Shown: piece after piece, positions 17,019 to 25,497 of the stretch | Position numbering within the stretch: the first letter of the stretch is position 1 | How the letters are laid out: every line of letters begins with the position of its first letter | Notes under the pieces: model-generated | Database searches by the model: none | What the model was told of the DNA's origin: nothing | The model's input: only the letters and a program-made list of their open reading frames with translations | DNA from: a virus | DNA length: 62,290 nt | IMG/VR virus record: IMGVR_UViG_3300017963_000048 | Location: 1 to 62,290 of that record | Direction: 5' to 3' (one strand) | Position numbers and translations under genes: made by a program

Positions 17019-17538
17019 TATATTTTTGTCTCCTGATAGCTTTTTTGAGGGCTGCATTATAGTATTCGGTCAACTTGGCCAGTCCTCGATTCAATAAGTT
17101 TTCACGCCAATTTCGGGCCTTTATGCCCGGGTGCTGCACTTTTTTGGTGCGCACCCAATTTCCGGTGCCCCGCTTAGCAGCATGACTGATCAAAACTCCT
17201 GGCCTGCTGCCAGCTTTGCCACCGGCCCGAAATGCCAAGTATGGTGCATTTTTTGGCATGATCGGATAAGACTTGGTGCCATCACTAATCCAGTGCCAAA
17301 TTTGCAGTGACTTGCGCGGCCCTGACATTTTCAGCTTGGCCACTGCCAATGCTTCAGCAGTGGGCTTGACCGTCACCTGAAAGCGTGGCCTGCGGACTGT
17401 AGTCCAGCCACGTGTGGTGCGATTAGCTGAGCGCGGCCAATAACTTTTCATCTTAGCACGTGTTTCACGCACAGCTTCAGCATTTGCCTTTTGCCAGTTG
17501 AATTTTTTAGGTAAGGTCACTTCTAATGTGGTTGGCAT
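17011..17538 (-). CDS. HK97 gp10-like head-tail joining protein (175 aa)
   Basis: Shows the gp10-like signature: GTKSYPIMPKNAPYLAFRA around residue 87 and a later RTKKVQHPGIKARNW. In HK97-type phages this family forms part of the neck or tail completion. It lies in the expected order between the connector and the tail tube genes. No strong ribosome-binding site is visible, so the start is less certain than the family. Confidence 0.75.
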   Translation of the reverse strand: MPTTLEVTLPKKFNWQKANAEAVRETRAKMKSYWPRSANRTTRGWTTVRRPRFQVTVKPTAEALAVAKLKMSGPRKSLQIWHWISDGTKSYPIMPKNAPYLAFRAGGKAGSRPGVLISHAAKRGTGNWVRTKKVQHPGIKARNWRENLLNRGLAKLTEYYNAALKKAIRRQKYNV

Positions 17539-17556
17539 AATATTGTGATGTTAAAT

Positions 17557-18579
17557 TTATATCGAAGCGCTGCGATATAAAACCATGTCACTGATGGCAT
17601 TCCACACAAACCAAGCACCATCAGACAAACCAAAGGGACACGCTTCACGCTCCGGTGTGTAGTTGGTGGGCGTGTTGCGATCACGTTCCCATAAAGCTTT
17701 GATGCCTCGACAACCACAAATAGGATTAGGCATCAAAGTGTGCGCCAAACGTATAATCAGATCAGCTGTGGCACTGTCAAGCACTTGCAAGCCAGCCTGA
17801 TAATTGACACTCAATTTGTCACCAGGAGGGCAGCTGCATATGGGAATGACATCAATGGTGCCTAAATAGCTGTTACGGATATAAACACAGGCGCGGCTGC
17901 TAGATTCAATACAGCTGCAATCATGGCCAAGCAATGTGGCTTGCGTGGTGGTGTCACAGCTTTCTAGTCTGACATCTAATTCGTCAGCAAAGTTGTTGAG
18001 ATCAGTATAATCTAATCCACTGATGCCATTATTCCAAAAAGCTGGCTTGACCAAACGGCAGCGGGGAATGCTGAAAACATAAGTATCGTTTACTCCACCT
18101 GCGTTAAACACCACGCTGCTGGCTTGTACCTCATAATCACTATTAGGATGAAAAATGTGCATGTCATTTTCAGCACCAGCTGCATAGGTGCCAGCTGGAA
18201 CACTGATGGTGATGGTGGCCGGATCAGCTGCATGATTGACTGGTGTTGCTGTAGCAACACCAGCCCAAGCTTGCTGACCAATGCACGTGACCATGCCCCA
18301 TTTCAAATTTAAGCGTGGCCGGTAGATAGATTCTTCAGCCACAAACCATTTGGGGCTGAGTGGATAATTTAATTGTCGTTCAATCTTTAGTTGGGCATCA
18401 TCCAGATAAGCGCTCAAAGCATTGCGCTGCGCTTGCGTCCAAATGTCAGGACAGGCAGCATCTTCACCAGCTTTGGCCACACCAAAAAACGCGCATTCAG
18501 GAATACCATTGATTAGCGCATAGAGCGAGATCGGAATACCAGCGTGAGGCGTGATGTCAAGTGCACTTGGTACAATCAT
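17557..18579 (-). CDS. Head-tail connector-like protein (340 aa)
   Basis: The N-terminal half has the helical start (DIWTQAQRNALSAYLDDAQ) seen in gp6-type adaptor proteins. It is interrupted by a beta-rich insertion (about 105-165, encoding the parS-like palindrome as VATATP). The Cys-rich C-terminal part contains CSCIESSSRACVY, CSCPPGD and CGCRG. The Cys pairs could bind zinc or form disulphides. Assigned from gene order (before gp10-like) and length; the large insert and cysteines are unusual for adaptors. Confidence 0.5.
   Translation of the reverse strand: MIVPSALDITPHAGIPISLYALINGIPECAFFGVAKAGEDAACPDIWTQAQRNALSAYLDDAQLKIERQLNYPLSPKWFVAEESIYRPRLNLKWGMVTCIGQQAWAGVATATPVNHAADPATITISVPAGTYAAGAENDMHIFHPNSDYEVQASSVVFNAGGVNDTYVFSIPRCRLVKPAFWNNGISGLDYTDLNNFADELDVRLESCDTTTQATLLGHDCSCIESSSRACVYIRNSYLGTIDVIPICSCPPGDKLSVNYQAGLQVLDSATADLIIRLAHTLMPNPICGCRGIKALWERDRNTPTNYTPEREACPFGLSDGAWFVWNAISDMVLYRSASI
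18245..18258. repeat. parS-like palindrome site 3
   Basis: GTTGCTGTAGCAAC within a longer perfect palindrome (CTGGT and ACCAG arms), inside the connector gene. Confidence 0.9.
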
Positions 18580-18678
18580 CGTTTTCCTTTTTCCTGCGTT
18601 TTCAAGCGTTGCTCTAAGTCAATATATGTGAAGTGGCTGCAAAATGCGGGAAACCTGCGGTTTTGTGCTTCACAGCCA

Positions 18679-19479
18679 TCACCAGCACTCTTGGCCTTTC
18701 AAACTATCAGCCAAACTTTGGCCCAAAACATCATTGAAATCTTGCGGTGGATATTCAACTTTTGGCCTGATGGTGTGCAATTCAAACCAACCATGCACGC
18801 GATCATCTTCAGTGGTGAATTGCTGCACATTGTCAAAGTCATGCACAAAATTTGGCTGCTCAATGAAATTATAGATTCCTTCCAGCGTGGCCTTTGGTGC
18901 TTGACACAGATATTTATAATCTACAAAGTGCATGCGATCACCTAAGTGCTGCTCTTGTGCTGCTCTAATCAAATTTAAGCAACTACCAACCAAGTTGCGA
19001 CCATCAGCCCAAAATGTCACGCGTGTTTGAACGTTGATGAAATGCTGAGGATATTGCAGTTGACCTGGCACCACTGAAAGAGCATCAGTTTTGCGATATA
19101 ATTTTTCCACTGAAGCCATCACACCGCGCAAGTCCCGCACAGTTACGATGATCTTTGCTTTCTGGCCAGTGATTGCCTCAATGGTGGGAATGAATGCCAG
19201 CCAGCCGCGTGACTTGTCAATGATGACTGACTCTTGCTGGTTGGCATAATAACCATAGAGCAGACTAAGCAGAGCATTTTTCAAGTGCTGATTGCTTTTC
19301 TCTATTGACATGGCTCGCATGCCAGCAAGCTGGTTCCAGCCATTTTTGATTGATGTCACCACGTCAATTAAACTGCTCGTGGCACTGGTAAAGATTTCCG
19401 GATTTTGGGCCAATATATTACAAAGCAATGTTGACCCAGAACGGGGCAAACCTGACATGAAGATCATTTGCTTTTCCAT
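18679..19479 (-). CDS. Sulfotransferase family protein (266 aa)
   Basis: P-loop sulfotransferase that would move sulfate from PAPS to a sugar or other acceptor. The 5'-phosphosulfate loop GLPRSGSTLL is at residues 10-19. The 3'-phosphate motif VRDLRGVMAS is at about 113-122. Length fits the family (250-300). The start follows CAGGGAGCAGCAAAA. It lies among fibre and head genes in the late operon, so it may modify the virion, the host surface or a glycan shared with the adhesin. No structural role is suggested by its sequence; it is an accessory gene of the phage. Confidence 0.85.
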   Translation of the reverse strand: MEKQMIFMSGLPRSGSTLLCNILAQNPEIFTSATSSLIDVVTSIKNGWNQLAGMRAMSIEKSNQHLKNALLSLLYGYYANQQESVIIDKSRGWLAFIPTIEAITGQKAKIIVTVRDLRGVMASVEKLYRKTDALSVVPGQLQYPQHFINVQTRVTFWADGRNLVGSCLNLIRAAQEQHLGDRMHFVDYKYLCQAPKATLEGIYNFIEQPNFVHDFDNVQQFTTEDDRVHGWFELHTIRPKVEYPPQDFNDVLGQSLADSLKGQECW

Positions 19480-19503
19480 TTTTGCTGCTCCCTGGTGATT
19501 AAT

Positions 19504-19692
19504 TTAATTTGCTTCAGCTTCAGCTTGCTGCTTAGCAAGCTGCTCTAAGTGTATTCTGCGCATTTGCACATTTAACTCATTGCGCAAACTACGTCTGGTT
19601 TCACCTTGCTCCATTGGCCGTAAAACTTCAGCACGAAATTTTCGCGCTTCTTCAATGGTGGTGATGTCAGACACTTTCATTTGCTTAGTCAT
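19504..19692 (-). CDS. Small charged helical protein (62 aa)
   Basis: Start supported by GCAGGAGCAGAAAA. Helical throughout, rich in Arg, Glu and Gln, with a QQAEAEAN tail. Co-transcribed between the adhesin and sulfotransferase genes. No family recognised; a small fibre chaperone or scaffold is possible. Confidence 0.6.
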   Translation of the reverse strand: MTKQMKVSDITTIEEARKFRAEVLRPMEQGETRRSLRNELNVQMRRIHLEQLAKQQAEAEAN

Positions 19693-19747
19693 TTTTCTGC
19701 TCCTGCTGATTAATTGGATATATGGTTTGCATGACAATTTTATCTCA

Positions 19748-21103
19748 TTAAGGAATCGCTTCCAACGGAATCTTATAACGACCCGCATTAAACTCAACTA
19801 TAAAATAATGCCCTGGAGTCGTTGCAGCCGCGACGGGAGTAAAATCATCGAAATGGATAAAACTTGTTGATCCAACGCCCAATCTTACCGATGAAGCAAC
19901 GGAATTTGAAACGCGATATCCTAACGCTGTTGAGTTTGTGGCAGAAACCGTAGCTCCGTAACCTATTGCCATTGCATAAGTGCCACCCGCTGCGACATTG
20001 GCAGACGGCCCGATGGCTATGCCGTAAGGATAACCGCTTATAGCATTTGCACCAACAGCAAGCGCTCCTGGAAAGTTTGCACGAGCATTGATACCAATCC
20101 CAACGCCAAAAGTGCCAGTGGCCTGTGCGTTTTGGCCTAACGCTAACCCATTTGAAATTCCAACAGATGTCGAAGGCCCGATAGCAATCCCGTTAAGACC
20201 GGCATCCGCAGCGCGACCAATAGCGAGAGCATCATTACCGTCTGCATTCGCAGTATATCCCAACGCAATTGCTCCATGCGAGGCATATGCTGAAACTCCA
20301 ATTGCAATTCCTTGACCACTGCCACCAACACCACCCAACGCCTCAGCCGATGCACCAATCGCAATCGCACCACCGTAAGCCGACGAATTCGCAAACGCAT
20401 TTTTCCCGATTGCAATTGACGGATATATTGGAAATACACCAGGGAGCGCGCTTATAGCGCCGTACCCGATAGCAATCCCGTCATTTGCATCCGCCTTATA
20501 TCCGATCGCAATTGCTCCACCAGTTGGAGAAAAAGAATACGAATATTGACCAATCGCAATTCCACCATAAGTGTATCCTGGCCCTGCCGATTCCGCATCA
20601 TAACCAATTGCAATCCTGTTAGGACCAGCAATCGCTTGACGACCAACAGCAACGCCGCGAGTATTAGACTCCGAAAATGCGCCAATCGCCACGGAGGGAA
20701 ATCCCGGCTTTGTTTCCGCATCATAACCAACTGCCACAGAGAAAGCATTAGCAGCGATTGAATTATGACCAATCGACACCCCACTGTCCCCACCTGCGGA
20801 GGCAGTATTGCCAATTTGAATCGCATTATTCGCTAAAGGTTGTGCCACATTATTAGGCCCATAAAGTGAATTATAGGGAGTATAAGCAAACACACCCGCA
20901 GCCGCGTTAGGTTGCCAACTCGCGCCCCCGTATCCGTCTGCCGTTGCGACTTGTCCCGCGGGAGCTGCTCCACTCCAAATGTGACCAACCTTTAGCTGTT
21001 CGACAGATTGGTGCTGGTCTGATCTAATGTCTTCAGGTGTGCCACGCTTTCTGTTTAAGCGTGCACTTGGCTTGCTCAGATCGTTTCTGTTTTTCATTTC
21101 CAT
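19748..21103 (-). CDS. YadA-head-like trimeric adhesin / tail fibre (451 aa)
   Basis: Residues about 95-400 are built from repeats of AIG-x-x-A-x-A or VAVG/IAIG, 14-16 residues apart. These form the left-handed parallel beta-roll of trimeric autotransporter heads (YadA, Hia), also used by phage fibres for receptor binding. There is no membrane anchor. The N-terminal 60 residues carry a motif (KVGHIWSGAAP) that may attach to the virion. Base and codon use is clearly unlike the neighbours: CCG, CGC and TCC are common, and the CAG-type codons typical of this genome are scarce. This points to recent transfer. The start follows GAGGAGTGAGTT. Confidence 0.85.
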   Translation of the reverse strand: MEMKNRNDLSKPSARLNRKRGTPEDIRSDQHQSVEQLKVGHIWSGAAPAGQVATADGYGGASWQPNAAAGVFAYTPYNSLYGPNNVAQPLANNAIQIGNTASAGGDSGVSIGHNSIAANAFSVAVGYDAETKPGFPSVAIGAFSESNTRGVAVGRQAIAGPNRIAIGYDAESAGPGYTYGGIAIGQYSYSFSPTGGAIAIGYKADANDGIAIGYGAISALPGVFPIYPSIAIGKNAFANSSAYGGAIAIGASAEALGGVGGSGQGIAIGVSAYASHGAIALGYTANADGNDALAIGRAADAGLNGIAIGPSTSVGISNGLALGQNAQATGTFGVGIGINARANFPGALAVGANAISGYPYGIAIGPSANVAAGGTYAMAIGYGATVSATNSTALGYRVSNSVASSVRLGVGSTSFIHFDDFTPVAAATTPGHYFIVEFNAGRYKIPLEAIP

Positions 21104-21148
21104 AACTCACTCCTCATATGCTTATAATCATAAACACATGGCAACATG

Positions 21149-22252
21149 CTAGGCAACTTTAATATAATAGTTCCAGTCATTGTCACCAGTCAGTGATGGC
21201 AATTCCAAATCAGCTGTCAAACTGGTGGTGCCTGTGTTAGCGACAGCAATCCAGCGCCCACCATAGTTTGCAATCTCATTGACTGCGGTACTTGGATCCG
21301 TTGCTATTTGGTGCCATGTGATGCCGTCAGTAGAGACAAACGCCTCCGGAAGGTCGTCAATAGCCAAAAACGCGTGACCGTTCCAATCAACTGATTTAAA
21401 GTCATCAATACTAAAGCCCGGAGTTATTGTAGTCCAGTTAATTGCATCATAAGAATAGGCACAAATACCACTATTGCCCACGGCCACAAATACGCCATTC
21501 CCATAAGTGACATCGTTCCATGCACCTAATCCAATCGAACGGCTTGTCCAGGTCACGCCATCCGGTGAGGTTGCAACGACTGAAACTCCCACAGCGACAT
21601 ATTTTCCAGCTCCATAAACCACAGACAAATAAGCACCCGCGGGGATAGTTTGCTCTGTCCAGTTTATACCATCAGGTGACGTGGCACAAATATCAGTGCC
21701 CACGGCCACAAATAAACCATTCCCAAAGCTTATGTAATCCCAAGCACCAGCGGGAATTGTCCGGCTCGTCCAGGTGGCACCATCTGGGGAAGTGTAGCAG
21801 CTGTCTGTGTAAACGAGCACAAACAAACCAGCTCCAAAAGCTAAGCAGTGCCTTGCTAATGCAGCCGCGGGAATGGCAGCAGCTTGTGCAGCCCAGGTTT
21901 CGCCATCACTTGACGTTTGTGCTACGACATCATTATTTGCAACTGTCACCATTAGGCCAGCATCACTGACCGCTAACCCTCGATAAGATTTATCTAAAAT
22001 CGTTTGATCAGCGAAAACATATGCCGGGGGCAATTGGGGATAGATTAGCGGGTTGGCCACAGAGCCATCTGCCAGTGCAAATTTTGACGTGTTTGGATTG
22101 AACGGCCAAAGCACAACACCACCAATGCGCAAATCAGCCAGGGCATAATCTTCCACTGATTGACTTGGCTGCGCTTCGAGTGCATCAGGATCAGCCAAGT
22201 GACGATTGTTCCACAGAGTGGAACCACCTAAAATTGTGTGTTGATTAGTCAT
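21149..22252 (-). CDS. Beta-propeller fibre protein (367 aa)
   Basis: Contains at least six repeats with TSPDG-x-(T/N)-W and GxGxFVAVG strands, typical of propellers that bind glycans. The N-terminal 100 residues include the ADGSVANPLIYPQLP segment, reminiscent of tail-collar-type domains. With the adjacent adhesin it forms a likely receptor-binding set. Like the adhesin gene, parts use more CCG/CGG codons than neighbouring genes. The start is supported by GAGGAGAGAATGAA. Confidence 0.7.
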   Translation of the reverse strand: MTNQHTILGGSTLWNNRHLADPDALEAQPSQSVEDYALADLRIGGVVLWPFNPNTSKFALADGSVANPLIYPQLPPAYVFADQTILDKSYRGLAVSDAGLMVTVANNDVVAQTSSDGETWAAQAAAIPAAALARHCLAFGAGLFVLVYTDSCYTSPDGATWTSRTIPAGAWDYISFGNGLFVAVGTDICATSPDGINWTEQTIPAGAYLSVVYGAGKYVAVGVSVVATSPDGVTWTSRSIGLGAWNDVTYGNGVFVAVGNSGICAYSYDAINWTTITPGFSIDDFKSVDWNGHAFLAIDDLPEAFVSTDGITWHQIATDPSTAVNEIANYGGRWIAVANTGTTSLTADLELPSLTGDNDWNYYIKVA

Positions 22253-22288
22253 TTCATTCTCTCCTCTTATAAACTTATGATCTAAACT

Positions 22289-23605
22289 TTATCTAATTTC
22301 TTTGAAATTGATGCTCGCACCCACATCAGCATCGCTGGTGCTAACTCTGACAGCAGCTAAAGTCAAAATGTCACTGACACCCGCAGCATTTAAATGAATT
22401 TCGCCTTTGCCAGCAATACCATGATCACTGCCAGCAGCGCGGTTGTTGCCCGTACCAGAATAACCTGTAATGAGCGCACGACCACCAGTCACCACAGTGG
22501 CTGCGATGTCAAATTCACAAATGCTGTTAGCATCCACGCTTGACCAGCTGGCACCAGTCAACGTGGTTGGATTTTTTAATATCTTCCAATGAATGCTGTT
22601 ATCAGTCACAATTTGCAAGCCAACTGGCACCACCAAGCCACGATTAGAAAAGGTATTGTAAGTTGCTTTTAAGCGCAAGCTGAGCACCGGCACCAGCGTG
22701 GTGCTGACTGTTTTCAGGCTGCCTGCACGTGTAGCAGAAAACGCAAAGCCGGGCAGGTCCTGCAAGTCTGGTGCCCCTTCAGATTTTACAGTCACACAAA
22801 TGGCCAGCACACGTGCCACTGCATTGGCAGTGCCTATGTTTTTGACCGACCAGAAAGGTGGCAAGGTGGCCAGCTGCCAATAAGGACCAATCCGCAAATT
22901 GTCATTATGAATTTCGTGCAATAAAACAGCAACACCGTTGCGGTCAAGATAAAAACGAATACGGCCAACAGCCAGTGACTGAAAATCAATCATAAAAATT
23001 TGACTTTTTGTCCAGTCGGTATCCAGTAACTGATTTTCATTCCAGAAAGCTTGGTCAACATTCACCAAGTCAACTGCTGCCCCACTGATGCTGCTGCGCA
23101 AAAATATGCTGGCTCCATCTTCATCAAGCCTAAAGCCCACGGCATTGGCTGCGTCACCATAGCCAATTTCAGCCACCACATTGGTGAAATCCACTCCATC
23201 TGGATTCAAGTTACCTGTAATCACAATTTGCTGACTGTTACCGGGGGTATAAGGTGTGTATTGACTGGCTTGCAAAGTGGCTGCTGCTGCGTTGACAGTG
23301 CCACCTGTTGACAAATAAACTGCACGCAAGTTGCTATTATGTGTTAAAGCACCCGTGCCAGACACCACTTCATCAAACAGCAAGGGCATTTTGTCGTATG
23401 TGAAAGTATTGTCAAGCCTAAAACCCTGCATGCTGACACGTGAGCGCCCAAAAGCATCTTGCGCAGCAGTGTCACCTGGCACCACCACCACTGGCTCTGA
23501 CGATGGAGCACCACCAACCGGCAGTGGGTGTGTGGCATCCACGTCAACAAAATCACCAATGCTTTCATCGAAATAAACCACGCGAATTGGATCACTGACT
23601 TTCAT
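22289..23605 (-). CDS. Phage virion fibre/decoration protein (438 aa)
   Basis: Carries the AFGRSRVSMQGFRLDNTF... and PLLFDEV motif block, followed by YTPYTPGNSQQIVITGN. These are recognisable in a widespread family of phage structural proteins encoded near capsid genes and often annotated as head fibre or minor structural protein. All-beta. The start follows AGGAGAGAAGC. Its neighbour at 23615 has a matching N-terminal SDPVRIV segment, so they may assemble together. Confidence 0.65.
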   Translation of the reverse strand: MKVSDPIRVVYFDESIGDFVDVDATHPLPVGGAPSSEPVVVVPGDTAAQDAFGRSRVSMQGFRLDNTFTYDKMPLLFDEVVSGTGALTHNSNLRAVYLSTGGTVNAAAATLQASQYTPYTPGNSQQIVITGNLNPDGVDFTNVVAEIGYGDAANAVGFRLDEDGASIFLRSSISGAAVDLVNVDQAFWNENQLLDTDWTKSQIFMIDFQSLAVGRIRFYLDRNGVAVLLHEIHNDNLRIGPYWQLATLPPFWSVKNIGTANAVARVLAICVTVKSEGAPDLQDLPGFAFSATRAGSLKTVSTTLVPVLSLRLKATYNTFSNRGLVVPVGLQIVTDNSIHWKILKNPTTLTGASWSSVDANSICEFDIAATVVTGGRALITGYSGTGNNRAAGSDHGIAGKGEIHLNAAGVSDILTLAAVRVSTSDADVGASINFKEIR

Positions 23606-23614
23606 GCTTCTCTC

Positions 23615-24502
23615 CTATGGTGCTGTTTGCGTGGTGACTTGGCCACCCACCGTGCACGTGGCACGTGTCAAAGCAGACAGATCATCTTGCACTAAAATTT
23701 CAACATAATCACCCGGGTAGATTCGCAGGGGTACACCATACCAATCTTCCCAAAGAATTTCCACACCAAAGCCATAATCACCACCACCACCACTGCGATC
23801 ATCATATGCCCCGCGCCCAATATGCTTTAAGTCACCATTGGTTTTGGCATTGAAAATGCTGTTGATCCCATCTGGCCTATGATGGTGAAGCACAATCCCA
23901 TTGGTCAAAGCAGCAATACCACCAAACTTGCCATCATCCATTGCAACATCATCCAGCAATATGATTTTCATAAAGGTAATATCAAGCACAACTGGTGTGC
24001 TTTGTGCCAATGGTGGTGGCATGACAAACTCTAAGTGACTACCTAAGCTGCCCCCCGCTTTGGCGAAATTGATGGTGGTGCGTTTGATCTCAGTGGGTGT
24101 GGCTGCTGCATAAGTTTTTGGGAGAGGCGAGTCAATCACCACATCATCGTAACCGACCTGTGCTGTCACGCTGATCACTTCCAATTGCTCAGCACCAAAG
24201 CCATCAAACACGAATAGAGTTTCACCAGCATTGATGCTGCCAGTGGGGTGTGTGCCATCCACCACAATTTGCAGCGTGGTGGCACCGGCCACTGCGTCAA
24301 CGTTCAAGCTGTAAGTTAACGCATCTAAATCTTGCGCCAAGAAATTATTGAACACGCGGGTATCTTGGCTGCTGATCGTGACATGCAGTGGATTATCGTC
24401 ACCCACTGGGTTTTGATTGCCATCAGAGTCAAACTGCAATAGCTCCACGCCACCATCGACAATGCGCACCGGGTCTGAGGGATATTTGCCGTCAATACTC
24501 AT
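23615..24502 (-). CDS. Virion structural protein (295 aa)
   Basis: Begins with a YPSDPVRIVDGG motif like that of the next gene (SDPIRVVYFDE). The middle (AGATTLQIVVDGTHP) has a beta-sandwich look, and a His/Gly-rich segment follows. All-beta, no catalytic residues. Probably a head- or fibre-associated protein. The ATG at 24502 is supported by TGGGAGGTTATATCTCGA and overlaps the membrane-protein gene by 11 bases. Confidence 0.6.
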   Translation of the reverse strand: MSIDGKYPSDPVRIVDGGVELLQFDSDGNQNPVGDDNPLHVTISSQDTRVFNNFLAQDLDALTYSLNVDAVAGATTLQIVVDGTHPTGSINAGETLFVFDGFGAEQLEVISVTAQVGYDDVVIDSPLPKTYAAATPTEIKRTTINFAKAGGSLGSHLEFVMPPPLAQSTPVVLDITFMKIILLDDVAMDDGKFGGIAALTNGIVLHHHRPDGINSIFNAKTNGDLKHIGRGAYDDRSGGGGDYGFGVEILWEDWYGVPLRIYPGDYVEILVQDDLSALTRATCTVGGQVTTQTAP

Positions 24503-24830
24503 TCGAGATATAACCTCCCACCGTTTGCAAAAACGCTTGGCCACCAGCAATGGCCAGCCACATCAGCAGCCAGTTGAAGCTGTCAAACTGCGTGACATAA
24601 TACCAAGCAGCCAGTGCTGCAAACCACACGCCCAAGCAATACGGACAGGTAATTAATTCGTAAAATAACTCTATAAACTTGTTAACCAAACTGTATCTAA
24701 ATTGTGTGGCACCAAGCCTGCCAATGCCTTTTCTCAAACTGGCACTGATCGAGTCACTCGCCATGATCAGTGCCAGCCGATAGACTGCGAAACTCAGCAG
24801 CAAAAACATGAAAGCTGCTGAAGCTGTCAA
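24492..24830 (-). CDS. DUF1360-like membrane protein (112 aa)
   Basis: Three membrane spans (about 5-25, 65-85 and 90-108) with the family hallmark CPYCLGVW at about 62-69. The role of DUF1360 proteins is unknown; they also occur in phages near capsid genes. The TTG at 24830 is used because GGAGCAATTGAC is correctly placed before it and it overlaps the previous stop. The first internal ATG (24809) has no ribosome-binding site. Confidence 0.75.
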   Translation of the reverse strand: MTASAAFMFLLLSFAVYRLALIMASDSISASLRKGIGRLGATQFRYSLVNKFIELFYELITCPYCLGVWFAALAAWYYVTQFDSFNWLLMWLAIAGGQAFLQTVGGYISNEY

Positions 24831-25432
24831 GTCAATTGCTCCTCAAGCCAACTGATTAATGTGCTCCGCTGCTGGCCTGCTTGCTCAGCAACTAACAGCG
24901 CGGCATAATCTTCTTTGGAAAAATGGTCTAGCAGTTTGATCTTGGTCACGCTTAGCTCTAAGGTGGCTTCAACTGCCAAATCAACGTCCTCAGCGGGGGG
25001 TGTTGCTACAGCAACAGCATTGGCTGTGCTGACGGCTTCAGCTGCACCAGTTTCAGTTTCGGGGCTGGGCGCTTCAATTTCGGGGGTTTCCTGCGCTTCA
25101 ACTGCTTCAGATAATTCAAACACCAGCAAGCCATGTTTGCGCAGCTGCAACAGTCCTGGTTGGTTTGAACGTGCAGTCTCTAAATCTTCATTCTTGACTT
25201 GCACCTGAGCGCGTGACAAACCTGCACGATATCTGGTGCCACTCACCGGCCCGAAATAAGTTTGCGTGCCCCAACTGCGCCCCACATATTTCAAAACTGT
25301 GTGACCATCTTCAACTTCGTCCACAGTAGGCACTGCTTGCTGGCCATCGTAGATTGTATTCATAACACTGCTCCTTGAATCATTTGATCTAACAGTGGGC
25401 GCACTGCGCACACCACCACCACAACACGGCAT
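24827..25432 (-). CDS. Capsid-adjacent protein with Cys/Gly N-terminus (201 aa)
   Basis: Starts MPCCGGG, a short N-terminal motif seen in many phage proteins encoded next to the capsid gene. Then comes a beta domain (TYFGPVSGTRYRAG), an acidic Ala/Glu/Pro linker that contains a parS-like palindrome (coded VAVATP), and a C-terminal helix similar to helix-extension domains (SWLEEQL). Two possible starts both have ribosome-binding sites: 25432 (GAGGAGTTTTATC) and 25366 (AAGGAGCAGTGTT). The longer is given. Function unknown. Confidence 0.6.
   Translation of the reverse strand: MPCCGGGVRSAPTVRSNDSRSSVMNTIYDGQQAVPTVDEVEDGHTVLKYVGRSWGTQTYFGPVSGTRYRAGLSRAQVQVKNEDLETARSNQPGLLQLRKHGLLVFELSEAVEAQETPEIEAPSPETETGAAEAVSTANAVAVATPPAEDVDLAVEATLELSVTKIKLLDHFSKEDYAALLVAEQAGQQRSTLISWLEEQLT
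25002..25015. repeat. parS-like palindrome site 4
   Basis: GTTGCTACAGCAAC with flanking T/A, inside the linker of the capsid-adjacent gene. Confidence 0.9.
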
Positions 25433-25445
25433 GATAAAACTCCTC

Positions 25446-25476
25446 AAGCGTGGTGCTATTGATTAGCACCACGCTT
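25446..25476 (-). promoter_or_regulatory. Stem-loop after the capsid gene
   Basis: Perfect 13-bp stem (AAGCGTGGTGCTA / TAGCACCACGCTT) with a 5-nt loop just after the capsid stop codon, and no T-run on the minus strand. Likely an mRNA-stabilising or processing hairpin rather than a terminator. Confidence 0.6.
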
Positions 25477-25497
25477 GCCATTAATTTGATCTATTTT

